A DNA stretch of 64,000 nucleotides from Methylobacterium sp. E-066 (GTDB taxonomy: Bacteria > Pseudomonadota > Alphaproteobacteria > Rhizobiales > Beijerinckiaceae), in assembly GCF_022829635.1 (NCBI RefSeq), contig NZ_JAKSYO010000037.1:1-64000 (forward strand), written 5' to 3'. Of this stretch, positions 26,301 to 34,883 are shown in pieces. The notes below the pieces were generated by a model. The model did no database searches. It was not told the DNA's origin and saw nothing but the letters and a program-made list of their open reading frames with translations. Numbering within the stretch: the stretch's first letter is position 1; each line of letters begins with the position of its first letter. The position numbers were made by a program, and so were the translations under genes.

Positions 26301-27464
26301 ATGACGACACCCCGGACACCGTCGACCATACCGCTGCAGGGGCCGAGCCGTCGCAAGCTGTCGCTCGGTTTCGTGTTGCTGCCCCACTTCACCCTTGTGG
26401 CCTTTTCGACCCTGATCGACATCCTACGTTTGTCCGCGGACGAGGGGGATCGCAGCCGACCCGAGCGCTGCTCATGGAGCTTGCTCGCTCCGGATCTGGA
26501 GCCGGTGACGTCGAGTTGCGGAATCCAGGTGATGCCCTGGGAGACGTTCTCGGATCCGACCCGGTTCGATTACATTGTCGTCGTGGGCGGGCTGCTCGAC
26601 CGGCAGCCCTATAACTCCCGATCCCTCGCATTCATGCGAGAGGCTCATTCTGCCGGGGTGCGCCTCATCGGCATCTGCACCGGCGGCATCGCTTTGGCCG
26701 AGGCGGGGTTGATGCGCGGCCGCCGCTGCTGCGTAAGCTGGTACCACTTCACCGATCTCGTCGCGCGGCATGACGATGTGATCCCAGTCGCGGACCAACT
26801 CTTCGTGGAGGATGGCCCGTTCATCACCTGCGCGGGCGGTCTCGCCAGCCTGGATCTCGGGGCCTGGCTCATCGATCGGCACCTTGGTCCGGGACATGCG
26901 CAGAAGAGCTTGCATATTATGGTCACCGACCGGGCCCGTCCCGCGGCCGGGGCTCAGCCCCAGCCGCCAAGCGCCGGGATCGTCGAGGACAACCGGGTTC
27001 GCCGGGCGATGCTGCTGATTGAGCAGAATCTCAGCACGCCTCAGCGCGTTGAGAAAATTGCGCAGACCGTAGGACTTTCGAAGCGACAGCTCGAACGGGT
27101 CTTCCGCAAGCTCGTTGGCAAGAGCGTCCAGGAATACTCGCGGGACCTTCGCGTCCTCTATGGACGCTGGCTCCTTGCGAACTCGCCGCAGACCATCACG
27201 GAGGTCGCCACGGAATGCGGGTTCTCGGACGTATCCCACTTCAACCGTCTGTTCCGTCGCAGCTTCGGATGTTCGCCATCGACCATGCGCCGGGGTGACA
27301 GCCAAGGTTCGGTACAGGCGTCGGAGGAGTGGGATAGCCTGCGGGCGATCGCCGGATCTCCCGACAGCCAAGGCGATTTCCATCGCTTCCTGAACAATAA
27401 TCCGGCCGGGGTCCTCGGAGTCGAACGGTTCCTGAGCTGTGAGCGGCGTCCCTACGCCCAGTAG
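26301..27464 (+). CDS. GlxA/GbdR-type AraC regulator with GATase1-like domain
   Basis: A 387-residue transcription factor. A DJ-1/PfpI-like glutamine amidotransferase domain fills about residues 18-210, with the nucleophile-elbow position in IGICTGGIALAEAG. The AraC DNA-binding domain occupies about 235-335 (KIAQTVGLSKRQLERVFRKL, then EVATECGFSDVSHFNRLF). This architecture is used by GbdR, CdhR and ArgR-like regulators of glycine betaine, carnitine and amino acid catabolism. Position directly after the importer makes it the likely activator of the island at 18.4-26.2 kb. The inducer is not known. Confidence 0.87.
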   Translation: MTTPRTPSTIPLQGPSRRKLSLGFVLLPHFTLVAFSTLIDILRLSADEGDRSRPERCSWSLLAPDLEPVTSSCGIQVMPWETFSDPTRFDYIVVVGGLLDRQPYNSRSLAFMREAHSAGVRLIGICTGGIALAEAGLMRGRRCCVSWYHFTDLVARHDDVIPVADQLFVEDGPFITCAGGLASLDLGAWLIDRHLGPGHAQKSLHIMVTDRARPAAGAQPQPPSAGIVEDNRVRRAMLLIEQNLSTPQRVEKIAQTVGLSKRQLERVFRKLVGKSVQEYSRDLRVLYGRWLLANSPQTITEVATECGFSDVSHFNRLFRRSFGCSPSTMRRGDSQGSVQASEEWDSLRAIAGSPDSQGDFHRFLNNNPAGVLGVERFLSCERRPYAQ

Positions 27465-27744
27465 CCCCCACGTAGCTCGGCTGACGATGTGTCGGACGGA
27501 ATCGCCGCCGGCGCATCCAACATCGGCACACAATCGAGGTCCCGACATACAGACGTTGCTGCGGTGGCAATATTCAATCCTGCCCTGTACCCCCTAAGGA
27601 GACTGAGCAGTTCCGCTACGGCGCAGGGCATGCTGTGGATCGGTATAACCGCCTTCTACATTCCGCTAAGCACGGGACAGGCCGAAGTACTGCGATGAGA
27701 AGTCAGCTCATCGTGAGGTTAGGTCCGCTTTGAAGACACCGCGA

Positions 27745-27800
27745 GAAGTGAACGAATGCCCGCTATGGGCGCAAAGCCGAATATCGGCTTTCTGACGGCA
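27745..27800. repeat. Dispersed intergenic repeat, copy 6
   Basis: aacgaatgcccgctatgggcgc (27751-27772) followed by aaagccgaat matches the left block seen at 42551, 58078 and 62956. It is the only recognisable content of the 530-bp gap 27465-27994. Confidence 0.45.
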
Positions 27801-27994
27801 ACGCGCGGCGCGGAGCGGCCTGCCTACGCCTTGGGCAGTGAAGGGCACGGGTTCATAGGCCCATCGCCCCTCCAATCATGACACCGCTTCGTCCGGCGCT
27901 CCAACTTGCCTCGCCGCTGATCCAAGGGCACTCTGCGAAGCCACCAGCGTGAAGGGTGCATGATCTTGATGGTGCCAAGCACGAGCGATCGCGC

Positions 27995-29566
27995 ATGAGG
28001 CGCCGCGAGGTTCTCGCCGCGCTGGCTGCCGCCTCTGTCGTGCGGCCCGCGGTGGCGCAGCCCGCGAAGGTCCTGCGCTTCATTCCGGAAAGCGACGTCG
28101 CGGTCATCGACCCGATCTGGACAACCGCGACTGTCACGCGCAACCACGGCTACCTCGTCTTCGACACCCTCTACGGCCAGACCGCGCGCTACGATTTCCA
28201 GCCGCAGATGGTGGAAGGGCATGCGATCGAGGCGGATGGCCGCCATTGGCGGCTCACCCTGCGCGAGGGCCTGCGCTTCCACGACGGCGAGCCGGTGCTG
28301 GCCCGCGACGCAGTGGCAAGCATCCGTCGGTTCGCCGCCCGCGACGCCTTCGCCCGAGCGCTGATGGAGGCCACCGACGAGCTCACCGCCGCCTCCGACC
28401 GTAACGTGGTGTTCCGCCTGAAGCGACCCTTTCCGCTGCTGCCCGCTGCGCTCGGCAAGACCGGCACCTCGATGCCCTGCATCATGCCGGAGCGCCTGGC
28501 GAAGACCGATCCCAATACGCAGGTCACCGAGATGGTCGGCTCCGGGCCGTTCCGCTTCAAGGCAGACGAGCGGGTCCCGGGGGCGCTCACCGTCTACGAG
28601 CGCTTCGACGGCTACGTGCCCCGCCCGGACGGCGTGGCGAGCTTCACCGCCGGGCCGAAGCGCGCGCATTACGACCGGGTCGAGTGGCGGATCGTGCCGG
28701 ACGCCTCCACGGCTGCCAGTGCCTTGGCGGCCGGCGAGGTCGATTGGTGGCAGAACCCAACGCCGGACCTGCAGGGGCTGCTCCGGGCCAAGCCGCAGAT
28801 CCGGCTGGAGGTGCTCGATCCGGTCGGCGGCGTCGGCTGCCTGCGCTTCAACCACCTGCACCCGCCCTTCGACAATCCCGCGATCCGCCGAGCGCTGCTT
28901 GGCGCTATCGACCAGACCGAGTTCATGAGCGCGGTCGCCGGCGACGAGCGCGCCCTGTGGAAGGACCATGTCGGCGTGTTCAGCCCGGACGCTCCGATGG
29001 CGACGCGCGACGGCACCGAGGTGTTGGTCGGCCCCCGCGACTTCGGCGCCGTAAAGCGCGCCCTCACTGCGGCCGGCTACAAGGGCGAGCGCGTCGTCAT
29101 GCTCGACCCTACCGACTATCCCGCCACCCACCCGCTGGCGCTAGTTGCCGCCGAGGCGTTCCAGAAGAGCGGGCTGAATGTCGACGTCGTCGCGATGGAC
29201 TGGGGCACCCTGGTGCAGCGCCGAGCGAGTCGCCAGTCCCCCGACAAGGGCGGCTGGAGCACCTTCGTTACCTACCTGAACGGCACCAATAACTTCGATC
29301 CCGCCGGCCAGCTCGGCATCCGCGGCAACGGCGATCAGGCCTGGTTCGGCTGGCCCCGTGCCCCGCGGCTCGAGGAGTTGCGCGCGCAATGGTTCGCCGC
29401 GCCCGATCCCGCGGCCCAGAAGGCGATCTGCGCCGAGATCCAGCGGCAGTTCTTCATCGACGTGCCGTACCTGCCGCTCGGCGCCTATTACGAGGCGACG
29501 GCCTCGCGCGGGCTGACCGGCCTGCGCACCGGCTTCCCGCAATTCTACGACGTCCGGCCGGCTTAG
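27995..29566 (+). CDS. Peptide/nickel-type ABC substrate-binding protein (orphan, paralogue 1)
   Basis: A 523-residue periplasmic binding protein of the SBP_bac_5 (DppA/OppA) family with a Tat-like leader [13 protein letters not shown]. Family features are IDPIWTTATVTRNHGYLVF, the GLRFHDGEPV segment and PFPLLPAALG. It has the same length as the protein at 46111-47682 and matches it closely along the whole chain. No permease or ATPase follows; instead an M81 peptidase gene starts 72 bp downstream. The protein may share the permeases encoded at 50.4-52.2 kb, but that is inference. The ATG at 27995 is chosen as the start of the signal sequence. Confidence 0.87.
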   Translation: MRRREVLAALAAASVVRPAVAQPAKVLRFIPESDVAVIDPIWTTATVTRNHGYLVFDTLYGQTARYDFQPQMVEGHAIEADGRHWRLTLREGLRFHDGEPVLARDAVASIRRFAARDAFARALMEATDELTAASDRNVVFRLKRPFPLLPAALGKTGTSMPCIMPERLAKTDPNTQVTEMVGSGPFRFKADERVPGALTVYERFDGYVPRPDGVASFTAGPKRAHYDRVEWRIVPDASTAASALAAGEVDWWQNPTPDLQGLLRAKPQIRLEVLDPVGGVGCLRFNHLHPPFDNPAIRRALLGAIDQTEFMSAVAGDERALWKDHVGVFSPDAPMATRDGTEVLVGPRDFGAVKRALTAAGYKGERVVMLDPTDYPATHPLALVAAEAFQKSGLNVDVVAMDWGTLVQRRASRQSPDKGGWSTFVTYLNGTNNFDPAGQLGIRGNGDQAWFGWPRAPRLEELRAQWFAAPDPAAQKAICAEIQRQFFIDVPYLPLGAYYEATASRGLTGLRTGFPQFYDVRPA

Positions 29567-29638
29567 CGGCCTGCCCCCCCTCCCCCATGCCGAACCGGCC
29601 TCCGCATCGACGGAGCGCACCCGAGGAGACCGCAGCCG

Positions 29639-31138
29639 ATGCGCATCGCCGTGGTCCAGTTCACCCACGAGACCGTGACGTTCCTGCCGAACGACACGAC
29701 CCGCGACGACTTCATCTATCCGGGCTCCCCGGCGGGGGGCGAGGCGCTGCTCGCCACCGACCCCAAGGGCTACATGGGCGGCTTCGGCCAGGTCGCCCGG
29801 GAATACGAGGGGGTCGACCTCGTCGGCCTCACCTCGCCGCTCTGGCCGCGCACCGGCATCGGCTCAGGCTGGGTGACGCAGGACGCGTTTGCGCACTTCC
29901 TCGACGCGATGCTGGCGGAGCTAGAGGCGGGGGCGCCGTTCGACGGAGTCTACCTCGCGCTGCACGGCGCGATGGCGGTGCGCGGCGTGCCGCGCCCCGA
30001 GGCCGAAATCGCCCGACGGGTGCGGGCGGTGGTGGGGGCGGGCGTGCCCATCGCGGCGACCTTCGACCCGCACGGCAACGAGGATGCGGAGTTCCTGCAC
30101 CACGCCGACATGGCGTTCGCGGTGAAGTACTTCCCGCACTACGACATGCATCTCCAGGGGCAGCGCGCGGCGCGGATGCTGGTGCGGACGATCCGCGGCA
30201 GCTTCCGGCCGGCGCACCTGACGATCCCGATCCCGATCCTCGCGCCGACCGTGGTGATGTGGACCGGCGCCTCGCCGTGGTCCGACCTGATCCAGCGCGC
30301 CTTGGTCTGGGAGGCGCGGGAGCCCGATGTCTTCGTCAACGTGTATTTCGGCTTCCCCTGGTCGGACGGGCCGGATGCCGGCATGGCGGTTCAGGTCCTG
30401 ACGAACGGCGATCATGCCCTCGCCGACCGGATCGCCCGCGACATGGCGGCCTGGACGTGGCGGCACCGCGCGGCGCTGGTGTCGAGCGTCGCGATCCACC
30501 CGATGCGGGAAGGCATCGCCAAGGCATCCGAGGCTGCGCGGGCGGGCGGCGCGCCGGTCGTGCTCGCCGATTACAGCGACCGCTCGGGCCGGGCGACATG
30601 GCTGCTCGCCGAGGTGCTGGCCCAGGGGCTGGAGCGCACGCTGATCGCAACGGTCGCCGCGCCCATGCTTCTGGGCCGGCTGCTGGCCGGGGGCGTGAAG
30701 GCCGGCGATCCGTTCGACGCGGAGGTCGGCGGCCCCGTGGCCGGCGAGGCGGAACCCTCCGCGGGCGTCTCGGTCCGCGTCACCGGCACGGTGTGTGCGG
30801 TCGTCGAGGTCACGACCGGCCGGGGCGCCGGGACGTGGCTCTGCGTCGCCTTCGGCCGGGGCAACGTGCTGGTCCTCAGCCCCTACCTCGTTCAGATCAT
30901 GGAGCCGTCGGAACTCTGGGATCTCGGCCTGACACCCGAGGATTTCGACGTGGTGGCGATCAAGTCCCGGGTTCATTTTCGCCGGGGTTTCGACGACGGC
31001 GGCTATGCACGGACGATTCTGCTGGTCGAGCCGCCCGAGCCGTTCGTCGGGACGGTCCACCTGGACGCCCTCCCCTACCAGCATCTCAACGTCGCCGACT
31101 TCTATCCCTACGGCGATCCCGCCTTCGACGTCGGATAG
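29639..31138 (+). CDS. M81 family metallopeptidase (MlrC/DUF1485-like)
   Basis: A 499-residue protein with the two-domain MlrC architecture. The N-terminal DUF1485 region begins MRIAVVQFTHETVTF and carries GVYLALHGAM, AATFDPHGNEDAEF and the histidine-rich YFPHYDMHLQG, likely zinc ligands. The C-terminal MlrC_C half includes VVLADYSDRSGRATW. MlrC itself cleaves linearised microcystin peptides, but most homologues have unknown substrates and act on D- or modified peptides. It is in line with the upstream binding protein and ends four bases before the downstream serine hydrolase. Confidence 0.88.
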   Translation: MRIAVVQFTHETVTFLPNDTTRDDFIYPGSPAGGEALLATDPKGYMGGFGQVAREYEGVDLVGLTSPLWPRTGIGSGWVTQDAFAHFLDAMLAELEAGAPFDGVYLALHGAMAVRGVPRPEAEIARRVRAVVGAGVPIAATFDPHGNEDAEFLHHADMAFAVKYFPHYDMHLQGQRAARMLVRTIRGSFRPAHLTIPIPILAPTVVMWTGASPWSDLIQRALVWEAREPDVFVNVYFGFPWSDGPDAGMAVQVLTNGDHALADRIARDMAAWTWRHRAALVSSVAIHPMREGIAKASEAARAGGAPVVLADYSDRSGRATWLLAEVLAQGLERTLIATVAAPMLLGRLLAGGVKAGDPFDAEVGGPVAGEAEPSAGVSVRVTGTVCAVVEVTTGRGAGTWLCVAFGRGNVLVLSPYLVQIMEPSELWDLGLTPEDFDVVAIKSRVHFRRGFDDGGYARTILLVEPPEPFVGTVHLDALPYQHLNVADFYPYGDPAFDVG

Positions 31139-31142
31139 CCAG

Positions 31143-32354
31143 ATGGTCCGTCTCGGCGATGCCGTCGCGGCGGCCCCGCGCTACATCGGCGCCATGCGGA
31201 ACGCGCCGGTCCTCTCCCTCCCCCGCCTCGATCGCCTCGGCGACCGCTTGGCTGACGATGTCGCCACGGGCGCGATCGCGGGGGCCGACCTGCTCGTCGG
31301 CGGGACGGGCGGGGACATCTGGCGGCGTACCGTTGGCTTCCGCGACAGCGTCGCGGGCGACGACCTGAAGCCCGACGCGCTCTGGCGCATCTACTCGATG
31401 ACCAAGGTCGTCGTCTCGGTCGCCGCCCTGGTCCTGGCCGAGCACGGCGCCCTGCGCCTCGATCAGCCGGTCGCGGATTTCATCCCCGCCTTCGGACGCC
31501 TCGCCGTGCAGGGCCCGGAGGGCGGCCTGAGGCCGGCCGGGAGCGTGCCGACCGTTCAGGATCTGCTGCGCCACACTGCCGGGATCGCGTACGGCTATCT
31601 CGGCGATGGACCGACGCGGCGGGCCTACGAGGCCGACGGCCTGCTCGCCGAGGATCTCGACAACGCGGCCTTTGCCGAGCGGATCGCCCGCCTGCCGTTG
31701 GAGCACGAGCCCGGCACGGTCTGGCACTACTCGCACGCCACCGACATCCTCGGCCACGTCCAGGAGGTGGCCGGCGGCACGGATCTGCAGGGCGTCCTCG
31801 ACGCGACCCTCCTCGGGCCGCTCGGGCTCGCCGACACCCGGTTCCGGATCCCGACGGCGCTGGCCGGGCGCGTCGCCCAGCCGCTGCCGCAGGCGTTCGG
31901 GCAGCGGCCGGTCTTCCACGATCCCACCGAGCCCCGGCGCAGCCAGCGGGGCAATGGCGGCCTCGTGTCGAGCACGGCGGATTACGCCCGCTTCCTGCGC
32001 ATGCTGCTGGCCGGCGGCGCCCTCGGCGGCGTGCGGATCCTGGCCCCGGCGAGCGTGCGGCTCATGACCTCGGATCATCTCGGGACGGCGATCGGGAAGG
32101 GCTCCTACTATCCGCCGGGGTCGGGCTACGGCTTCGGTCTGGGGGTGGCGGTCCGGCTCGCGGCCGGCGAGGCGCCGGTTCCGGGCAGCGTCGGCGACTG
32201 GTTCTGGAGCGGCGTCGGGGGCACCTACTTCTGGGTCGATCCGGCGGCGGGCTTCTTCGCTCTCCTAATGATGCAGACGTCATCGGCCACGCAGCGCCAG
32301 CATTACCGCACGCTGACCCGCGCCATGGTCTACGCCGCGCTCCACGCCGCCTGA
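31143..32354 (+). CDS. Serine hydrolase, class C beta-lactamase/D-aminopeptidase fold
   Basis: A 403-residue member of the beta-lactamase (S12) superfamily. The nucleophile tetrad SxxK is S85-M-T-K88 (WRIYSMTK). The second motif is Y196-S-H198 in place of the common YxN, a variant seen in esterase-like members. The C-terminal GxGG-like sequence is SGVGGTYFWVD. It has no signal peptide. It may hydrolyse D-amino acid amides, esters or lactams. ATG at 31143 lies four bases after the M81 stop, so the two are cotranscribed. Confidence 0.85.
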   Translation: MVRLGDAVAAAPRYIGAMRNAPVLSLPRLDRLGDRLADDVATGAIAGADLLVGGTGGDIWRRTVGFRDSVAGDDLKPDALWRIYSMTKVVVSVAALVLAEHGALRLDQPVADFIPAFGRLAVQGPEGGLRPAGSVPTVQDLLRHTAGIAYGYLGDGPTRRAYEADGLLAEDLDNAAFAERIARLPLEHEPGTVWHYSHATDILGHVQEVAGGTDLQGVLDATLLGPLGLADTRFRIPTALAGRVAQPLPQAFGQRPVFHDPTEPRRSQRGNGGLVSSTADYARFLRMLLAGGALGGVRILAPASVRLMTSDHLGTAIGKGSYYPPGSGYGFGLGVAVRLAAGEAPVPGSVGDWFWSGVGGTYFWVDPAAGFFALLMMQTSSATQRQHYRTLTRAMVYAALHAA

Positions 32355-32448
32355 GGTGAAAGATGCCGCCCCGGCGTCTCAGCTCTGATCTTTGGTGAGA
32401 CTGCGACATCGTTATGATCCAGGCGTCCACGCCGTCCAGGATCGCGCG

Positions 32449-33567
32449 ATGTCGTCCCCTCTCTCAGAAGTCGTCGCCTTAGCCTCGCGGTTGATCCCGC
32501 TCGACACCCGCAGCAGCCGCAGCAATCGCGGACTCGCCGACATGATCGTCAGCGAGCTACCGGAATTTGCGGTCGAGCGGCTGGACTTCACCGACTCGGA
32601 GGGCGTCGAGAAAACCGCGCTCGTCGCCCTGCGCGGCGAGGCCGGTGGCTGCCTCGCCTTTCCGGCGCACATGGACACGGTGCCGCCGGTCAGCTGGGCG
32701 CGCGATCCGTTCCAACCCGCGGTCCAGGACAATCGGCTCTACGGTCTGGGAAGTTGCGACATGAAAGGGCCGATGGCCGCGGCCATCGTCGCCGCCCGCA
32801 GCCTGCCCACCGCCCACGCCGTGATGCTGCTGCTGACGTGTGACGAGGAGACGACCAAGGCCGGCGCTCGGCGCATCGCCGCCGAGAGCCAGATGCTCAA
32901 GACTCACCCACCCGCCGGCATACTCGTCGCCGAACCGACAAACCTGCGCCCCCTGCGCGGGCATCGCTCCGACGTGCAGTTCACCGTAACGGCCCGCGGC
33001 ATCCAGGCCCATTCCTCGACAGCGGATGGACTGAATGCCGACATCGCCCTGATTCCGTTCCTTTCCGAGATGCGAGACATCTACCTCGCCCTGCGCGCAG
33101 ATCCCCGGCTTCAAGATCAAAACTACGTGCCGCCCTGGTGCGATCTCAACATCATCGTCGACAATCATGGCACAGCGATCAACATCACAGCCCCGCTGGC
33201 GACTTGCCGGATGAAGTTCCGGTACTCGAAGGCGATCGATCCGATGTGGGTCATCGAGCGCGTTGAGACGGCCGCGCGCCGTCATGGCTTGGACCTCGTC
33301 GTACGTCAGGAGGGGACACCGCCCGAATTGGCAATTGAGCATCCCATGGTGCAGTTGGCCGCGGCCGTCACCGCAGCGTCGCCCGATGTCGGTGCGTTCG
33401 GCAGCGATGGCTCGCAGTTCGCCACAGTGGCACCGACCTTGATCCTCGGTCCAGGCTCGATGGAGCAGGCGCACAAGTCGGAGGAGTTCATCGACCTCGA
33501 GCAGCTCGAACGATCGATCACGATCTTTCAACAATTGGCCATCGCGCTGCCCATGGCCGCCCGATAG
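32449..33567 (+). CDS. M20 family metallopeptidase (ArgE/DapE-like)
   Basis: A 372-residue di-zinc hydrolase. Metal and catalytic residues are H74 and D76 (PAHMDTVPP), D104 (GSCDMKGP), E133-E134 (CDEETTKAG), E162 (AEPTN) and the C-terminal histidine in EQAHKSEEF. The lid/dimerisation domain lies between (GIQAHSSTADGLNADI). The enzyme should cleave an N-acyl amino acid or short peptide in the cytosol. It follows the serine hydrolase by 94 bp and appears to be the last gene of the binding-protein/M81/S12/M20 group. Confidence 0.87.
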   Translation: MSSPLSEVVALASRLIPLDTRSSRSNRGLADMIVSELPEFAVERLDFTDSEGVEKTALVALRGEAGGCLAFPAHMDTVPPVSWARDPFQPAVQDNRLYGLGSCDMKGPMAAAIVAARSLPTAHAVMLLLTCDEETTKAGARRIAAESQMLKTHPPAGILVAEPTNLRPLRGHRSDVQFTVTARGIQAHSSTADGLNADIALIPFLSEMRDIYLALRADPRLQDQNYVPPWCDLNIIVDNHGTAINITAPLATCRMKFRYSKAIDPMWVIERVETAARRHGLDLVVRQEGTPPELAIEHPMVQLAAAVTAASPDVGAFGSDGSQFATVAPTLILGPGSMEQAHKSEEFIDLEQLERSITIFQQLAIALPMAAR

Positions 33568-33644
33568 CTGTCAAATCTGGTGGCGTGCTGGCGAAACAAG
33601 TGACCTAGCCTCGCGTCCATTATGGGGCGTTGAGGTGCTGCCGC

Positions 33645-33720
33645 CGGCCGGAGTTGGCCGATACCCGCCGGTCCGCTTCGGGGGTCCAACTGCACGGGAG
33701 CGGCCACGCGAAGCGGTTCA
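33645..33720. repeat. Dispersed intergenic repeat, copy 7 (degenerate)
   Basis: ttggccgatacccgcc (33653 onward) followed by ggtccgcttcggg and later gcgaagcggttcagg follows the order of words of the other copies with several mismatches. It sits in the 340-bp gap 33568-33907, where no gene is supported. Confidence 0.4.
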
Positions 33721-33907
33721 GGCGAAGGCCTCAGGGTACGCCCCATCAACCGGATCGCGGCTTCGAAAGTCATCTTAAGGCGCGACGCGGCAGCGGCTCT
33801 CGCGCCGCCCGATCTTCGGTCCTGATCGCGCTGCCTTTGGACCCGGCCGGTACTGGCTGGCTCGATGCGCCGCATCGCGGCAGGCCACCGCCTCGACGGA
33901 AAGCGTT

Positions 33908-34780
33908 CTACGCGCGTCGTCCGATCACGAGCGTGACCGGCTGTCCCGCACAGGTCTCGATGGCGGCAAACTCACGCGAGCGAAGTTCAGCCTCAATAGC
34001 AGCACACGACCATAGGTGGCCGCCGCTTCGGGCCAGCCGCAGGGCTGCAAGCGCGGCGCCGACCGGATCCGGAGGCGGGGCGTAGAGCCCGACAACGAGG
34101 TATCCCTTCGGCTCTAGGGCAACCGTCAGCCGGTCGAGCGCCGTCCGAGCCGCGTCCTCAGAGAGGAAGGGTGCCGGAAGCCACGTCAGCGAGTAGCCGG
34201 CTGGATCCTCGATCTGGGTCACATCCTGCAGGCGGAGATCGATACGGCTGCGGAATGGGCTTGCCGCCACGTTTGCACGGGCCAGTGCGAGGGCCGGCTC
34301 CCAGATGTCCAGGCCCACGACATGCAGCGCGGGCCACTGCGCTGCGGCCTCGAGAGCGATGCCGCCCACACCCGTGCCGACATCCAGGAAGCGCCCGGTG
34401 AGTGCGGCTGCGAGCGCCGGGCGCTCGGCTGCCAGGGCCGCCAAGCGCCGTACGACGACGCGCGAGGCTTGGCCCTGAGCCTGCAACATCGCAGGATCGC
34501 GGACCTGCCAGACGGGCGGGCGCTCCGGACACTCGAACAGTTCCCTGGTCTCCTGCAGCGCGTGCGTGACGGAGGCCAGGGACGCGGAGACCTGCGCCTG
34601 ATCAAGGTCACCGAGGTCCCCCGGCACTACGGCGGCAACCACATCGTGCAACCGGCGCGCGACCTCGGGATGAACCTCCAGCGCCTCCTGCCGCAGGCGT
34701 AAGGCTGCACCGATCGCGGCAAGGCCTCTTGCCGCATCGCCCATCTGCCGCAGCGTGCGTTCAACGTCTTGGAAAGTCAT
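33908..34780 (-). CDS. Class I SAM-dependent methyltransferase
   Basis: A 290-residue enzyme. After an alpha-helical N-terminal domain of about 105 residues, the Rossmann methyltransferase core has motif I FLDVGTGVGGIA at residues 131-142, then the acidic end of beta2 in VVGLDIWEPAL and motif IV in YSLTWLPAPFL. The N-terminal helices resemble the dimerisation domain of O-methyltransferases. The acceptor substrate cannot be inferred. It lies downstream of, and in the same direction as, the GMC oxidoreductase, but a strong hairpin separates them. Confidence 0.83.
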   Translation of the reverse strand: MTFQDVERTLRQMGDAARGLAAIGAALRLRQEALEVHPEVARRLHDVVAAVVPGDLGDLDQAQVSASLASVTHALQETRELFECPERPPVWQVRDPAMLQAQGQASRVVVRRLAALAAERPALAAALTGRFLDVGTGVGGIALEAAAQWPALHVVGLDIWEPALALARANVAASPFRSRIDLRLQDVTQIEDPAGYSLTWLPAPFLSEDAARTALDRLTVALEPKGYLVVGLYAPPPDPVGAALAALRLARSGGHLWSCAAIEAELRSREFAAIETCAGQPVTLVIGRRA

Positions 34781-34840
34781 CGGCGACCGCCAGAGTGATG
34801 ATCACCACGACGCGGCGTGGCGCCGGAAGGAGAAGAGCCC

Positions 34841-34870
34841 GGCCCGGCAGGCTCAGAACCGTGCCGGGCC
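34841..34870 (-). terminator. Hairpin after the GMC oxidoreductase gene
   Basis: ggcccggca (34841-34849) pairs with tgccgggcc (34862-34870) over a 12-base loop. It starts 14 bp past the GMC stop and has no clear T-run. Placement suggests termination before the methyltransferase gene. Confidence 0.5.
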
Positions 34871-34883
34871 ACCCGCAGGGTGA

